DNA from: Labyrinthula sp. Ha
Taxonomy: Eukaryota; Sar; Bigyra; Labyrinthulida; Labyrinthulaceae
DNA: 64,000 nt
Direction: 5' to 3'
NCBI GenBank assembly: GCA_015227615.1
Contig: JAALGZ010000026.1
Location: forward strand, 310,001 to 374,000
Shown: one piece after another, positions 37,240 through 50,190 of the stretch
Numbering within the stretch: the stretch's first letter is position 1
How the letters are laid out: the number at the start of each line of letters is the position of its first letter
Program-made: the position numbers and the translations under genes
Notes under the pieces: model-generated
Seen by the model: only the letters and a program-made list of their open reading frames with translations
What the model was told of the DNA's origin: nothing
The model's database searches: none

Positions 37240-40200
37240 AACGCAAAGTATCACCAAAATATAGCTCATTCATTTTATATCGATCAGAAAACAGTGAAGA
37301 AAAAGGTTACACCAAATCTATAAACTGTCTTTTTTAGTATTTATATTTAAGTTTTACCTAGCAGTAAATAATAGTGCTTTATATTTTTGTTAATACAGCG
37401 TGTTGAAAACATTATCTACGATTTCTTTCAAAAATGCAGTATAATGGTCATATAATCAACAATACCTTTTTATATCTTCTACAAAGCTCAAAAGAAATTG
37501 AAAACTAAACTTAGTACTCATACACGTGATGATTTAGAGGATTAAAACAATATAAAGTATAAAAACCACGATTACTGAAAGTAAAGCATATATTATTTGT
37601 TAGTTTTTGTCACAAAATTTTCGTCAAATACAATACTATCACCCACAATATCTTTTTCATTAAAAAAAACTTTCCAATCATGTGTTTTGTCAGGTTATTT
37701 CATAAGGATGAGTACTTTAAGCCCTGAAAAAGGCTAATTTTAGGGGTCTGTTTCACTAAGTTTACAGATCTCTAAAAAAACATACATTCAAACGTAACAT
37801 CATGAAGAACCACTCTATAGATAATTTGATTCTTCCCATACCCTGATTATTTAACATAGCTAACTTCTGAAACCATTTTTCAAGAGTTTTCATTTCTGGT
37901 TAACTGTAACTGAGCTAAGCTTCACTCAGAAAAGTCAAATGATGAAAAAATACATATCTGAAAATTTAAAACACTCAGTTTTACCATAATCATGTAAATT
38001 TTTGTACTAGTCACCTCCCAGCAGCAAAAAAAAAGATCTGTAACATTTAATTCCGTGTTTCAGGAAATTTTAAATATTTTTTTAAAGAAAAAATCGATAT
38101 TGGGGTATACTGCTCTTTTCTCTGCTTCAATATGTGCAATACCTCAAGGAATACTCTCCTAGAGCCAAAACAAACCTCATTAGTCAAAAGAACAGGGGAT
38201 TTTATGTCTAGAACCAGCTTTGTTTAAGAATTGGAGTACTTTGTAAGAACTTTCTAACAATATATCCTGTTTCGAAGAACTCAGAAACTCTGAAAACGGA
38301 TTCCCTTAAATATCAAATATTCCTGAATGGGAGATACCAAATAAAAAACATCCTGAGAAATGGTAGGCATCCAGAGGTATTGTTAATTTAGGGTAGCTCC
38401 AATTTTGGTTCGATTTTACTCCAAGAATTTCTGCGTTAACCTCAACAATTGTCATTTCACGTACTTTAACTTGACTCCAAACTCAACTTTAAATTAGCCA
38501 AAACTGAGCTTCTAATTAGTCAAATATCACAAACTTTAACTCTAACCTTATTTAAAAGCAATTTCCAGCAGCATAAAAAAGAAAGAAAGTTCTGAAGTTT
38601 TTTTTTGTTTTAATTATACAACGCTCTGTCAAATTATTCGAAATACCTATATTGATATACATGTTTTTTTTTAAGTTTTGCATATACTTAAGTGCTAAAA
38701 AACACATATAAATTGGCATCGAGGGGACCAGTATAAGCTAAGGAAAATTTTAATTCTTAGTTTTTGAAAAGATTTGTATTGTGGCAGGTTTTCTGGTAAA
38801 TACCTGATAATAAATGATATTTATATTTCAATAAAATAAACAGCTTGCTCTTATTTTTACAAAACGTGTTATTGCATCATTTTAAATAAGAAAGATCTAG
38901 CTTGAATGATAAGATTCATATGCTCTAAATCAAAGTTTCGTTTAACTTCAAGCTATCCTACTTTTTAATATCTTGGTACTTCTCTTAAACCCTCAACAAA
39001 CTCAATTTTACATCAGCCTCGACCCAATTAAACAGCAAGCCAAGAAGTGATCTACCAGAATAATCGAGTTTCCTATACTCTTAAATCACTCTGGGAATCC
39101 ACGACCTTTTCAATAGTGCCTACCTTCATAATATTATACTTCACATGAGTTCTTCCGTCTTCCCTTCCAGAATACACGGCAGTAGTGGAACATGCACGCA
39201 TTTTCAAAATAGCAACACTATTGTACAAGAGGTGTGAGCCTTTTGCTCCTCGAAACAGTGATCAGTTCAGGGATGTTGTTGAATATGAGCTGCTAGAGAT
39301 GGATATGTTCAAGAGTTTGGGTGGTGATGCTGCAGTGACCTAAGTATTGAGGAAAAGCAAGTTAGATTTTACCATGTTGTTTTAAGGTACAAATAATTCA
39401 GGACCAGCTACCAATATTAAACCCAGACATGGAGAGTTGGTGTGCTGTTTGGGGCTTAATGTCATTCCAGGAACATCTGATCAATTGTCATAGCAGATAA
39501 ATGTTGAGTAAATGCTTGCAAAGGTCACTAGGAAGTTTTTAATTATTCAAACAAGTAACATTAGCTCTGAAAAAATCTTCACTAACGACATATTTAAGTA
39601 TATAAGGAAAGAAAATACGATGAATGAAACTTTCGTGTTGAGAATGAACGCAGGAGAATGGATGAGTTTATAAGGAAATATCAAAATTATTTTTCAGAGT
39701 TTTTCAACCTGTAATCACATGTTTTATCACTTTTATAACTATTGGAAACTAATATTTTCAAAATTTTTACTTGATTTCTATCCAAAACTAAAAGGAATTA
39801 CACATCTTTTTTAAAAGTTTAACCCAAAAACTAAAAATATAATTAACAATTACTTTACCGTCATCTAATTTTATTTTAACATTTTCCCCCTTACCTAACC
39901 TTTTTGTTTCTCCTCAGAAATACACACGTGTCTCAGACAACTCAAGCAAGCCTAATCTCCAACAAGTAGAAGATAAGTAGTCTTGAACATTGAGCACACA
40001 AGTGATTGTTCGCTCCTCTCCAAATATTTTTTTGCATTTCTATAACCCATAACTTTTTTGTTCACACAAGGAGTTTTTTTCGGGACTTGTTTGGCTTTGA
40101 CTTTAACCAGGAAGAGAAAAGTTCGAGTTTATTGAATTTCCCAAAATATACCAGTACGTACCGTTAATAATCGTGCTTGTCGTGATTTCCCTTAATTTCA

Positions 40201-40367
40201 CGATTTTCTAATTCAGTGATTAGGTTCTAATTTTGCTCAGGATAAATTATCGCGATATATTGTACGATAAGAAATACTAGGTGTTTAATTGACTTGTTTT
40301 TTTAAATGATTATTTTTTACACAAATTAATTTTGGGCAATTAACTTATGTCATAAAAGTACAAAAAA
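37240..40367 (+). mobile_element. old 3.1-kb repeat with hAT relic, copy 2
   Basis: Second copy of the repeat at 6800-9919, same orientation, more decayed in the coding relic. Shared blocks run along its whole length, for example TTCATTTTATATCGATCA at the start and ATATACCAGTACGTACCGTTA near 40145 (9705 in copy 1). Confidence 0.55.
39190..39600 (+). pseudogene. hAT transposase C-terminal relic, second copy
   Basis: Aligns base by base with 8745-9165, but carries many stops and indels and has no open frame of note. Confidence 0.5.
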
Positions 40368-40756
40368 GGGTTTTACTTTTTTGGACGTGTATAATTTACA
40401 TGCGGCAACACATTGTTCCAATTTTGAAATGACCAATTATGGCATAGTAAATTCATAAAACACAATCTAACAATCAGCAATTGCACATGAAAAGACGATT
40501 AAAACATCGTGACCTCCAAGAGAGCTTTAAAACAGTGCGAGTTGCATACAGTTCCTCTCACTCGTTGTTAATAAGCTTTATTAATATTTTTATTTCTTAA
40601 GTTTGGATAAAAAGCAATGAGAAACAATATGAAGTCAAAATGAAAAGAACTCAAAAAACGAAAAAGGATGAAAGTTTAACAAAAATATAAAAAAAACCGA
40701 AGAAGGATGAAAGTTTGACCAAAATATGAAAAAGAAAACGAAAAAAAGGCATGAAA

Positions 40757-40887
40757 GTTTTAGAAAAAATTACACCTAGGTTAAAGTATCAACCCACTTA
40801 AGTTTTAAATTTTAATTTAAAAAAATCTAAAACTTCTGAATTTCAGTTTTCAAAATCATTTGTCTTAAATTTATAATTATGTCAGCT

Positions 40888-40931
<44 letters not shown>

Positions 40932-41085
40932 TTGGCGTTCAGATATAGTTTCAATTTCCTATAATCAAGCTATGGAAAAACATTTTAATTCATCCTCTAT
41001 TAATCGAGAGCCGAGTGGGGAGGGAGGGCCAAGTCATGGGAAGACATTTTTAAAGACGCGGGGAGCATGAAAGACTCTCCGCTAC
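40757..41085 (+). repeat. dispersed repeat, copy 2
   Basis: Matches 26600-26905; an (AT)n tract has expanded inside it. Confidence 0.65.
40890..40928. repeat. (AT)n microsatellite
   Basis: About 19 AT units; it sits inside the dispersed repeat, at a point where copy 1 has no such tract. Confidence 0.95.
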
Positions 41086-41089
41086 GCAA

Positions 41090-42610
41090 GGGTTAGGTAA
41101 CTTCACATTATAATGTTTTTTAACTCTTAATACTTATTTGGTATCTTAGTTCGATTCACTTTATATCCAGTCTTCTTTACATTTCGTCAAAGTCTAAGAA
41201 AATTGAATTATGTTAAAAAAAGTTAATACTGGAATTTATATTTACGAGAAAATAGAAATAAAATAATAATTGCTAAAATAGCACTACAATATTTTCTGTA
41301 ATGTTTAAAATATTAAAGCTTAAAATTAAAATTTCTGAAGTAAAAAATACTGATGTCCTTTTGAACTACTTGAAGCAACTCTATGCAACCGTTGAAAGCT
41401 GCAAAAACATCTCGTTTTCTGTAACAACTTAAGAATATACTTATATTTCTAGCTCTCTTGTTTTTGAAGCATTTCTAGGCTCTTTTCATCTTCAAGTAGG
41501 TTCTCAATACCATTCTCAATTCTTGTATTTTTTCTTTTTCTTTGTTTTTTCTGATATTGGATGGAATTGCTCATTCTTTCCCTCCATTACCTCAAAATTT
41601 TAGCAAAGTATGTTTTTGGCTATATGTCCCAAATTTGAAATCCTGAAATTACAAATGTTATCAATAGTTAATAGAAAGGTGTGAGCAAGGTGCTACATCT
41701 GTAAATCCGCCTATGCGTTTATCTTAGGGTCCGATGCCGGTTCACCACTCACTAGGGAAGCTTCCCGTCTCGTGCCCATACTGTCACTTTAACCAACCAT
41801 ATTCGCTACTTATTTCAGAAATAAATTTAATTGCTCGTAAAGGGAGGAAAGAAACCAAACAACGGAGATAAATACGAAGAGAATAATTTATTCAGCTAGC
41901 TTTCATCCACGCAGTGCGAAGTTCCAATGGTGTGTTGTTGATTTCTAATCTTCGTCTGTATGCTTATTTTGCGACTTGAGCTTACAAACTTTTTTTTCGT
42001 GTTTCTTCAACGTTGTGGGTTAGCAGTTGGAGATTTTTGGTGTGTTAGTAGTGTTTGTAGGCGCTGATTTTGAACAACACCGAGGAGAAGACCAATGGTT
42101 AGGAGTTTGTTGGTAACAGGATGAAAGTGTTGGAAATGGCTGTGGGTTTGAGTCTTTCATTGATGTTCAATGGTGACCTTTTACCTTTGGATTATTGGTG
42201 AAGGTGGATGTACGGAGGAGTTTTCGGTAGAATTTTGCTGTGGTTATCACATCTAGCTTTTTTTTTATGACCGACTTAAGAAATAAGAATATACTTACTT
42301 TTCTTGTATGGTGTAGTGCATCTGGAAGGTTAAAGAGAAACTTGCTCTTTCAAGGTACTCCGCTCCTTTCCTACCAACTTCCTGTATTGCAGGGACGTTT
42401 GTATTGGAAATTAGGACATATCCCTCAAGAGACCTGAGCTTGTAGGAGGTGAGACGGTAAACGTTCACAGAAACAAATGAAATTGTTCTGGAATGTTGCG
42501 CTTCATCAACTCGTGACTGTCTTTCGACTGCCTGTGTATTACCGGAACACAAAACAGTTTTTTAGTTTCCAAATTTTTCGTTTTACAAAAATTTAAATGT
42601 CATTAATACC
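41090..42610. other. stretch without assigned genes
   Basis: 41690-42560 is less AT-rich and holds opposing open frames (42240-42437 plus, 42295-42552 minus) with no recognised motif. A patch at 41700-41790 was checked for a tRNA cloverleaf and does not form one. Confidence 0.35.
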
Positions 42611-42881
42611 TGTTAGTTCAAGTTTAAAATATAGGGACTGAGATAAATTCTTATTACTAGCTGTTCAAATACTTTTGAAATACGAGTACCTTGAAATATA
42701 AGCGGTTTAAGCGAATTAAGAGTTTAAAAAAATACAAAAAGAAAACTTATAACATTATATTTTGTTCTACTTTTACACAACAAACTACTTTGATAACAAG
42801 CCGATACTGTCGTTCTTTTGAAAATCCGTAGAATTTGTAGAAAGAAGTTTATTTTTGGGCTATAAACGAATATTGGTCAAT
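42611..42881 (+). repeat. chromovirus A 5' LTR
   Basis: About 271 bp, TG start. The 3' end is set where similarity to the 3' LTR stops (after TATTGGTCAAT), so it may be off by a few bases. Confidence 0.8.
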
Positions 42882-42917
42882 ATTCCCTTTGGCTTGATAT
42901 TTTCAAAGATTTAGAGA

Positions 42918-44426
42918 ATGTCTGGAGTAGATCAAAACAGGCTTACACGTCCTTTGAATCAGAAGCAGATACTGGTTCTTTATGAAAGTATGCAGAAGAC
43001 CTTGGATTCAACAAGAAGAGCTATAGAAGCTTTGCAGTTAAGTTCTAATGAAAAGCAATTGAGTAACATTACGCAGAATGTTGCGATGATTTGTCAGGAT
43101 TTCAAGGTCAATGATTTAAAAGTTCTCGAAAGAAAGAATGTAGAGAAGTTTATCTATCAATATGAGAGGTTTTCTTACAACAGAAAAGAAATATTGACTT
43201 GACTCAGTTCGTAGATTTGGATCTTTTTATTCACTTACGACGACTAGATGTTACTAGAACTAGTGAAGATCTCGTGGATTATTTAAAGATCCTATTATTG
43301 GAAATGAAAGAGCCTGTTTTGGAGGAAGCCCAAGTGAAGATCGCCAAACATGTGAAATACAACTTCAAACTAAGAGAGGAAGATGCGATAAAAGTTCTTT
43401 TTAGTGAAGTGCAGGAGATCATTAAGTTACAACCATCCACTGCAAGACTTAATAAGGAAGAGATTGCGTTAGCGATCTTTCCTAAATTGCCTAAATACAT
43501 CTGGGTAGTGCCTAGAAGGCTTAGTTGGAATCCTGCTTTAACCGATGTTGACCACGTGCGATTACAACAATATGTGCTGGAGTGTTTGCCTCCGCTGTGT
43601 GTAAGAAATGAGATAAAAAACGAGTCAACTTTAAGAGGATCCAGTTAGGAAAGTTCAAAGAAAGTGCTCCTATTGAGGCGAGCGAGGTGAATAACAAGGG
43701 AGAGAGGAAATAAAACTCTCATTTCAAGAAGCAATCTTCTAATGATGAACCAGACTTATGTAATCATTGCTGGTCTTATGGAAATAGAAGTTTTAAGTAC
43801 TGGATGAGGTTAAAACTTATTAGGAATGGAAATAAGAATCCATCCTCGCAGCCCAAACCAAATGGAGAGGTTTTAAGGAAGAGATTGCTAAAGTGGAAAG
43901 AGAATAAAAAGAAGGGCCGCAACGGTAATTTTAAGAAACTGGTCGAGAAGTCCACGTTTGCATCCAATGAAGTGACGCCGGCTAATGAAGGCGCAGTTGA
44001 GGATGCAGAGATCGACATTATTGGAGTCATTCCTACAGGATCGGTCGATGAGATATTTTTAAGTGAATGTACTGATGTAGCAAATGTAGAAGTATGGGAT
44101 GTAGCGGAAAAAATGAGATTAATCATGTCGAAGCTGAACTTGTTTTAGAAACCAGAAAAGGCCCGATAGTGGCGGACGGCATTTTAGATTCTGGAGCTAG
44201 AAAAACCTCGGGGGCAAGAAATTTATTTGAAAAGTTCCGCTGGAAGATAGATGATATCAAGAGGAAGACATTTGCGAGAGTGGCCTCTGGGAATTTGTAT
44301 CACGTTTTTAAGATTGGTCATTTACTACCCTCGGTAAGGATTCCAGGGTTCGGAGATTATTCGCTGGGACCTGTGGCAGTGCTGCTAGTCGAACAAGTGA
44401 GTAACTGGACGAAACTTTTAATATGA
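42918..44426 (+). pseudogene. chromovirus A gag and protease region
   Basis: Fossil gag begins MSGVDQNRLTRPLNQ and is helix-rich; around 43760 there is a Cys/His segment (CNHCWSYGNRSF) in the place of a zinc knuckle, followed by a Lys-rich stretch. The aspartic protease region holds VADGILDSGARKTSG near 44170. Element B has matching blocks. Confidence 0.7.
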
Positions 44427-44721
44427 AAAGAGGTTCTAAAACTCCATGGTCTTGATCCTACGCAGATTTTAGCTCGACTATTAAGGAACACAGGAAATGG
44501 AAGATCTTCTAAACTAACTGAAAAGGTTGAGAAATCAGTGAAATCTTTCAAAGAAACATGTGAAGTCAATGAGTGTATTACAGTAGAAGAAGTTTATTTA
44601 GCGAACTGGTTCAAGAGCAAGGTTTTATTGACATTGAATTTGATGTCGTCAATGCAATGGCGATTAATCCACATGTTTTAGCGAGCCTGGTATTGAGAAT
44701 CCATTAGAGTTACAAAAAGGA

Positions 44722-46650
44722 ATGGTAGAAGCATTTGCAGTAGAAGAAAATAAAATAAGATTTGAAGAAGGAGGTGCGTGGCCGGAGCCAATGGTATTTA
44801 ATGATAGGCATGATGCAGAGCTAGAGGAATTAACTGGTGTTGGAGAAAATTTAGAGGTTACCAGAGAAGCAGATTTAATGAGATTGAAAGTTTTGCTGAA
44901 GCGAAGATTAAAGGAAATACCTGCTCAAATATTTGGTGAAGATAAGAAGTTAAAAATGGAATTTGATGACTTGATTTTACACCATGTAGCCGCTTTTGGC
45001 GATGATTTATCCCCAACTCAATTATTTCTTCTAAAACCTATAAGATGTTCTTTAATGGATGGAACATCAGTGGGAGTTTTTAATGCGATCGCCCTTGGTA
45101 TCGAAAAAGAGGAGTTCATGAAGAAAAGAGTGGACCAGATGATAAAAAATAAAATTGTTGAGGTTAATGATGACCCAACAACATGTATGAGAGCTTTTGT
45201 TGTTCCAAAAAAAGGGCCTAAAAAATACCGAATGGAAGTTGATTTCAGGCCATTAAAAGCAGTTACGCAAAAGGTTGTCAATAACCTACCGAATATTGAT
45301 CTACAGGTCGCAAAGATAAAAGGAAACACTATCTTTGGATCATTCGACCTGTTAAGCGGGTTTGATTATTTACCAACACATCATAACTCGCAGCATTTAT
45401 TTACCTTTGGAACACCTTGGGGTGTGTCTTACTCGTTTAGAGGAGCCCCCCAAGGTTGGTGTAATACCCCATCTTTATTTTCTCAAAGGGTAATTACACA
45501 TGTTTTAACACCTGCATCTCTTTGGCCTAATCATGCTTTACAATGGATTGATGATACAGTTTTATTTGCATTGGATGTAAGAGCATACATGACTTTATTA
45601 AGGAGTTTCTTAAAGGCTATTATAGATAAGAGATTGAGGCTAAATATAGGAAAATGTGACCTGATTGCTCAGAGTGCAGTATTTTGTGGGCACAAGTTGA
45701 CAAAGGATTGTTATCGTTTAGATGACACTTATTTAAAAAAGTTAATGGAAAGACCAAAACCTACCTATGTGCATGAATTAGCACAGCTGATTTATTTAGG
45801 GAACTGGGTCTCAAAGATGTTACCGGGTTTTTCGGAGTTAAGAAAAAGAATGACCGGGGAGTTTAATATTTACGGAAGACTCAAGAAGTTAGAAAGAACA
45901 AAAGTGCCCTTGGAATGGAGCGAGGAAATGAATCATGCTTACGAAAAGTTAATGAAGGAGGTTAAATTGGCTTTCTCTAGTACATTAGGCTACTGCGACC
46001 AGAAGTTAGACCTGGTTTTATTTGTGGATGCTTCGGAATTTTACTGGAGTTATTTTATTTGTCAAACATCTGATGCAATTAAATTAGAATTTCCAATGGA
46101 TGCTAACTATGATGTGATTGCCATGGCTTCAGGTACGTTTAGAGATAGTTCCTTAAATTGGCATATTTCTTCGAAGGAGTTATTTCCAGTGGTGATTGCA
46201 TCACAGAAGCATTCTTATTTTCTGAAATCAAATGAGAAGAAGAAGATTCTCTTTACGGGCCACAAGAATCTATATTATATTTTGAATCCAATCAAAGCGT
46301 TTAGGAAGTCTTATTCTGAAAGGCTGACGCATTGGAGCTTGATTTTTCAAGACATTTGTTTGGAAGTACATCATATTCCTGGAGAGCAGAATGTAGTTGC
46401 TGACATTTTATCTCGCTGGCTTAACCCTGAATTTGATAGGGTGGAAGCTGATCAAGTGTTAGCTGCAGTAGCAACTGTAGAACATTTTAATGAACAGAAT
46501 TTCTGGGAAAAAGTGGATGAACTTCATGCTGGTTTACGTAACATAGATTTTACATTGAAATATGGAGATGCCTGGCCCGAAATGGATGAATCATTTTGCT
46601 TAAATTTACAAAAGAAGGATCTAAAGTTCAAAGAAAATATTTTGAGATAA
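44722..46650 (+). pseudogene. chromovirus A reverse transcriptase and RNase H region
   Basis: Fossil pol part, open over 642 codons. Reverse transcriptase motifs: FDLLSGFDYLP, FRGAPQGWCNTPSLFS and LQWIDDTVLFA. RNase H motifs: LVLFVDASEFYWSYF, the Glu in SSKELFPVV, and NVVADILSRW. The Trp-Ile-Asp-Asp form of the catalytic block, in place of the common Tyr-Val-Asp-Asp, is shared with element B. Confidence 0.9.
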
Positions 46651-48101
46651 TATAAAAATTAGCTGGTGGTAACAAAAAGTTTGATTTTACCAGTGATTGT
46701 TCATACATATCTACACTTTAATCACGGGGCAGTGGATCAGGAAAAGAAATGGATTTCAGCTAATTATGTTATACACTCTAAAGAAGTAAAAAAATATTTA
46801 TGGAAGCTACGAAAAAATTAAGAAGTCAATGTTTACATTGTCAACGTCCATCGAAAATAATAAGGAGACCCTTAGCGATTAATGAATTACCAAGTGAATG
46901 TAGAGCAGTTCTAATGTCAGATTATTTGTATGTTTCACCAGAGGAAGGTCATGTGTTGACTTTAATAGATGCGTTATCAAGAGTTACTTTATTGAAGCAG
47001 TGTAAGAATGCTAATGCAACAAATGTTGTAAATATTTTATGGGAATGACATTCTCACTACGATTTAGCTGATGACTTTATTTTATTATCTGACAAGGGCT
47101 CACATTATGTTAATGCAGTTGTAGATGCTTTTGTTAGGCAAAATGGAGCAAGTCAGAAGTTGACGGTGGCTTATACTCCTTACACTGATGGAGCTGCAGA
47201 AATACAAAATAAGCAGATCTTGAAGAATTTGAGAATCTTGCTTTCAGAATATAATTTGAAGGCTGAAGATTGGCCTGAGGTTTTAGTGCAGGTACAATAT
47301 TACCTTAATTCGAAGCCATTGAGAAGTAGAAATAATCTTACACCCTTCCAGATTTTGCTGGGTAAGAAACCTAGAAGGGATCCAGTGGGGCGAAAGCCAA
47401 ATTTGAAATTGACATCAATTCAAATGAGTAAGTTTAAAGAAGTTTCGCTGGAGGTAGAAGGAAGAATAAGAGAGTACCAAGAAATACCTTTTTCATTCGC
47501 TGAACGATCAAGACAATATGCTAATGCTTTGTACAATAAGAAATACAAACTAACTCCGATATATTTTCATGTGGGAGAGTTTGTATTAGTCAGTAAACCA
47601 AAACGTGGTTCGAAGGTTAAACCTCAATGGGCAGGACCATTTCAGATCAATCAACAATTAGGGTCATATTTATATTTATTGAAGAATTTATTCGGGGATG
47701 AAGAAGAAGTACATGCATCTAGAATGATGTTTTATGCTCCATCACACTTTTTACCTTCTGCAAAAACAAAGATTTGTTATTTAAATGACTCAAAAAAGCT
47801 TGAGATTAAGAAGTTGATTAAGACCAAGAAAAAGGATGATCAATATTTTCTGTTAGTTCATTGGAGAGGATTTTCATTAGAAGAGTCGACATGGGAACCA
47901 GTACAACAGTTATTTGAGGATTTGCCGAGTTTAGTGGTTGATTTTCTATTGAAGAATAAATTCAGTGGAATGAAAGCATGTCTAACCCGATTACGATTGG
48001 CAAATCCAGAAGCAGAAATATGGAGCACAGATAAATATAATGTAGATCTTTGTGATTTGCATCTTACTGACAAAGAATTAGATGATTTCTTGAGTTTCTA
48101 A
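46651..48101 (+). pseudogene. chromovirus A integrase and chromodomain region
   Basis: Fossil integrase: zinc segment ending CLHCQRPS (~46835), catalytic core with ALSRVTLLKQC and the block DGAAEIQNKQILKNLR (~47190), then the GPF-type segment QWAGPFQIN (~47630). A chromodomain follows (~47800-47940) with LLVHWRGFSLEESTWEP, the aromatic and Trp pattern of chromodomains that bind methylated histone tails. This places the element among chromoviruses. Confidence 0.85.
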
Positions 48102-48116
48102 CCAGTCAGTCAGTTT

Positions 48117-49360
48117 ATGATTCACATGTTTAATCCGCTGTTACGATGGAACAAAATCGAAGTTTACATCTTGAAACAATGTATTTTGAAGTTTGCATTT
48201 TCTAAGTATGGGAAGTATGCTGAGTTTCTCAAGAATATGGTACAAAGACAGATTTACAGTCAATTGCAGCGCCTGGTAGGTAAACAGGCCATTTCTGTTT
48301 ACTCGAATTTACAGCTTGATGTGGATGAAGTACGAAAAGACAATGTTAAATCTCATGGGGCTAAGTATTTTTTTGGGAAGGAGTTTAATGGAGAAACTCA
48401 TTTATTCAAGTTACGAATTTTTACTGCCATACGTTATGCGAAAATGCATAGATTGAATACAAAACGAGCTGAAAAAGTTGATCTAATGAAGTATTTTAAT
48501 TGCAGTTCGGCTAATGGTATTGGACAGTTTATAAAGTTTATGGAAGAAAAAGGTGAAGTAGCATCCTTTCCTCTTGTAAATTAGTTTAATGTTGATAAAG
48601 AAGTGCAATGCTGGAAAAAGAAATTCAGGGAAATTAGCAGATTCGGAGCAGCAATGGCTAAGAAGAAAATAGAAGTTGTTAGGGCTGTTGATGCAATGAG
48701 AGATGATTTGCAATGTGATAAATTGGTTCCTGATTCTAAACATGGTTTTGATGTAAAAAGAACTATATTGACAAATTTGTATGAGTTTAGAAAGGAGAAT
48801 TTTATGATGCAGCATTGGATTATACATCCTAGAGTGAAGTTCTTCCATGGTGATGTAAATGATTTTATTTAAAAGTTTGATGGTGGTGTTTTTGAGGTTG
48901 TACATTTGGATCCCCCATATCGATTTATGCCAAAGAATCCGATTAGGGGGCATCTAATTTTTACGATAACATGTCAGATCATGATTTAATGAAGTTGAAT
49001 TTTACGAGACTAATGAAAAATACAATTGTTTTTCTTTGGACCATTCCAAGTAAGAAGTCTTTAGCCATGGATATTTTCAAGAAGAATAATATTAAATACA
49101 TGGATCACTTGTTGTGGTTTAAACTTTCTGCTAAATGGAAATTGCGATCCACGTTTTGTAAGCTTACTCAGAAGTGTAGTGAAGAATTGTTAATTGGTGT
49201 CCATGGGAAGTTGCCAGATGCTTTGAAAAATAGGAACTTTGGTAAAGAATGTGTCTTCGCAGAAGTGGTAGGCAACAGCTGTAAACCAGAGAAGTTCTAT
49301 GAAATTATTGAAGTACGGTTTGAAAAGCAAGCTAAAAAGTTGGACCTCTTTAGCAGATAA
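48117..49360 (+). pseudogene. MT-A70-like N6-adenine methyltransferase module of chromovirus A
   Basis: Fossil module between chromodomain and 3' LTR. Its C-terminal part carries, in MT-A70 order, VVHLDPPYRFMPK (~48895; the family's DPPW-type catalytic motif), MSDHDLMKL, VFLWTIPSK, DHLLWFKLSAKW, CSEELLIGVHGK, a Lys-Pro motif before FYEIIEV, and KLDLFSR at the end. In known MT-A70 enzymes (METTL3, METTL4, ciliate MTA1) the DPPW motif and flanking loops place the adenine N6 for transfer from S-adenosylmethionine. The N-terminal ~250 codons are specific to this family and also occur in element B. It is in three open pieces. The downstream text NNLRLGWLAVGNE is also conserved in B. Substrate (DNA or RNA) cannot be told. 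Confidence 0.8.
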
Positions 49361-49422
49361 AATAATCTTCGTTTAGGATGGTTAGCTGTTGGGAACGAGC
49401 TCTAGTAACAAGAATGGGGCAG

Positions 49423-49520
49423 CGTTAGTTTAAGTTTGAAATATATGGACTGAAATAAATTCTTATTACTAGCTGTTCAAATACTTTTGAAATATGAGTA
49501 CCTTGAAATATAAGCGGTTT
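49423..49520 (+). repeat. chromovirus A 3' LTR, first part
   Basis: Matches 42611-42708 at about 92 of 98 positions; cut at GGTTT by the insertion 49521-50185. Confidence 0.85.
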
Positions 49521-50185
49521 ATTGCACTTTACGTCTTCTTAATGTATGATCTTAAGACGTCCGCGGAAAGGAATACACAACTTGACCAGAATACTTTAAA
49601 ATTTTGATATCAGAAATATAGATCTCTAACTCCTTATATATATAAAATCGTTCACGAATAAAACTTTTCTTCTTTTTTAAAAAAAACTTCTTCAAATTAT
49701 TCGTATTAACAGTTAGTTTTTCACTAAAAAATCCCAAGTATGTGAAAACGTAATATATTTCAAACTATTTCCAATACCGAAATTGATGAGTTAGATCAGT
49801 ATCATAGTGTATCCCTTCCTATGAATCCCTCTCATATTATTCCATATCAATCGTGACTAACAATATCTCATTTCAAATTCTTATCAACAAATGTAAATTC
49901 ACAGCATAAAAACATCAGTATACAAACCACCCCCAGTTCTCATCACGGGCGAATAATATCACCAAATACGAACCAGAAAAGACTGGAATCAGGGTTCTCA
50001 AATCACATTAACCTTCCCATTCTCTTCAATAAACACCTCAATAAGTGTCATAAACAACTATTTATCACATTAAATCTCTCAGGCAACCTTCTTATACCAA
50101 AATAACATTCTTAGAGACAAAATTTCACACTCCAAACACAAGAATCTTCACAAGCTGAAAATATATAACAGTGGAACACACAACA
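49521..50185. mobile_element. 665-bp insertion inside the 3' LTR of chromovirus A
   Basis: The LTR is interrupted here and resumes at 50191. The 5-bp sequence GGTTT is present on both sides (49516-49520 and 50186-50190), a target-site duplication. The insert starts ATTGCACTTTACG, ends GGAACACACAACA, has no terminal inverted repeats and no coding potential, and carries a hairpin near its left end (49531-49560, ACGTCTT..AAGACGT). It may be a solo LTR or a non-autonomous element of unknown family. Confidence 0.75.
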
Positions 50186-50190
50186 GGTTT

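Noticed and set aside
41700-41790. GC-richer patch with a GGTTCACCAC stretch, like a tRNA T-loop
   Set aside because: No acceptor, D or anticodon stem can be paired around it on either strand.
42295-42552. 85-codon minus-strand frame overlapping a plus-strand frame at 42240-42437
   Set aside because: Neither has a recognisable domain or a partner exon; kept only as a note in the stretch description.
48117-49360. MT-A70 module as a host gene that only happens to lie next to chromovirus A
   Set aside because: It lies inside the LTRs, in the same orientation, 15 bp after the chromodomain frame, and recurs at the same place in element B.
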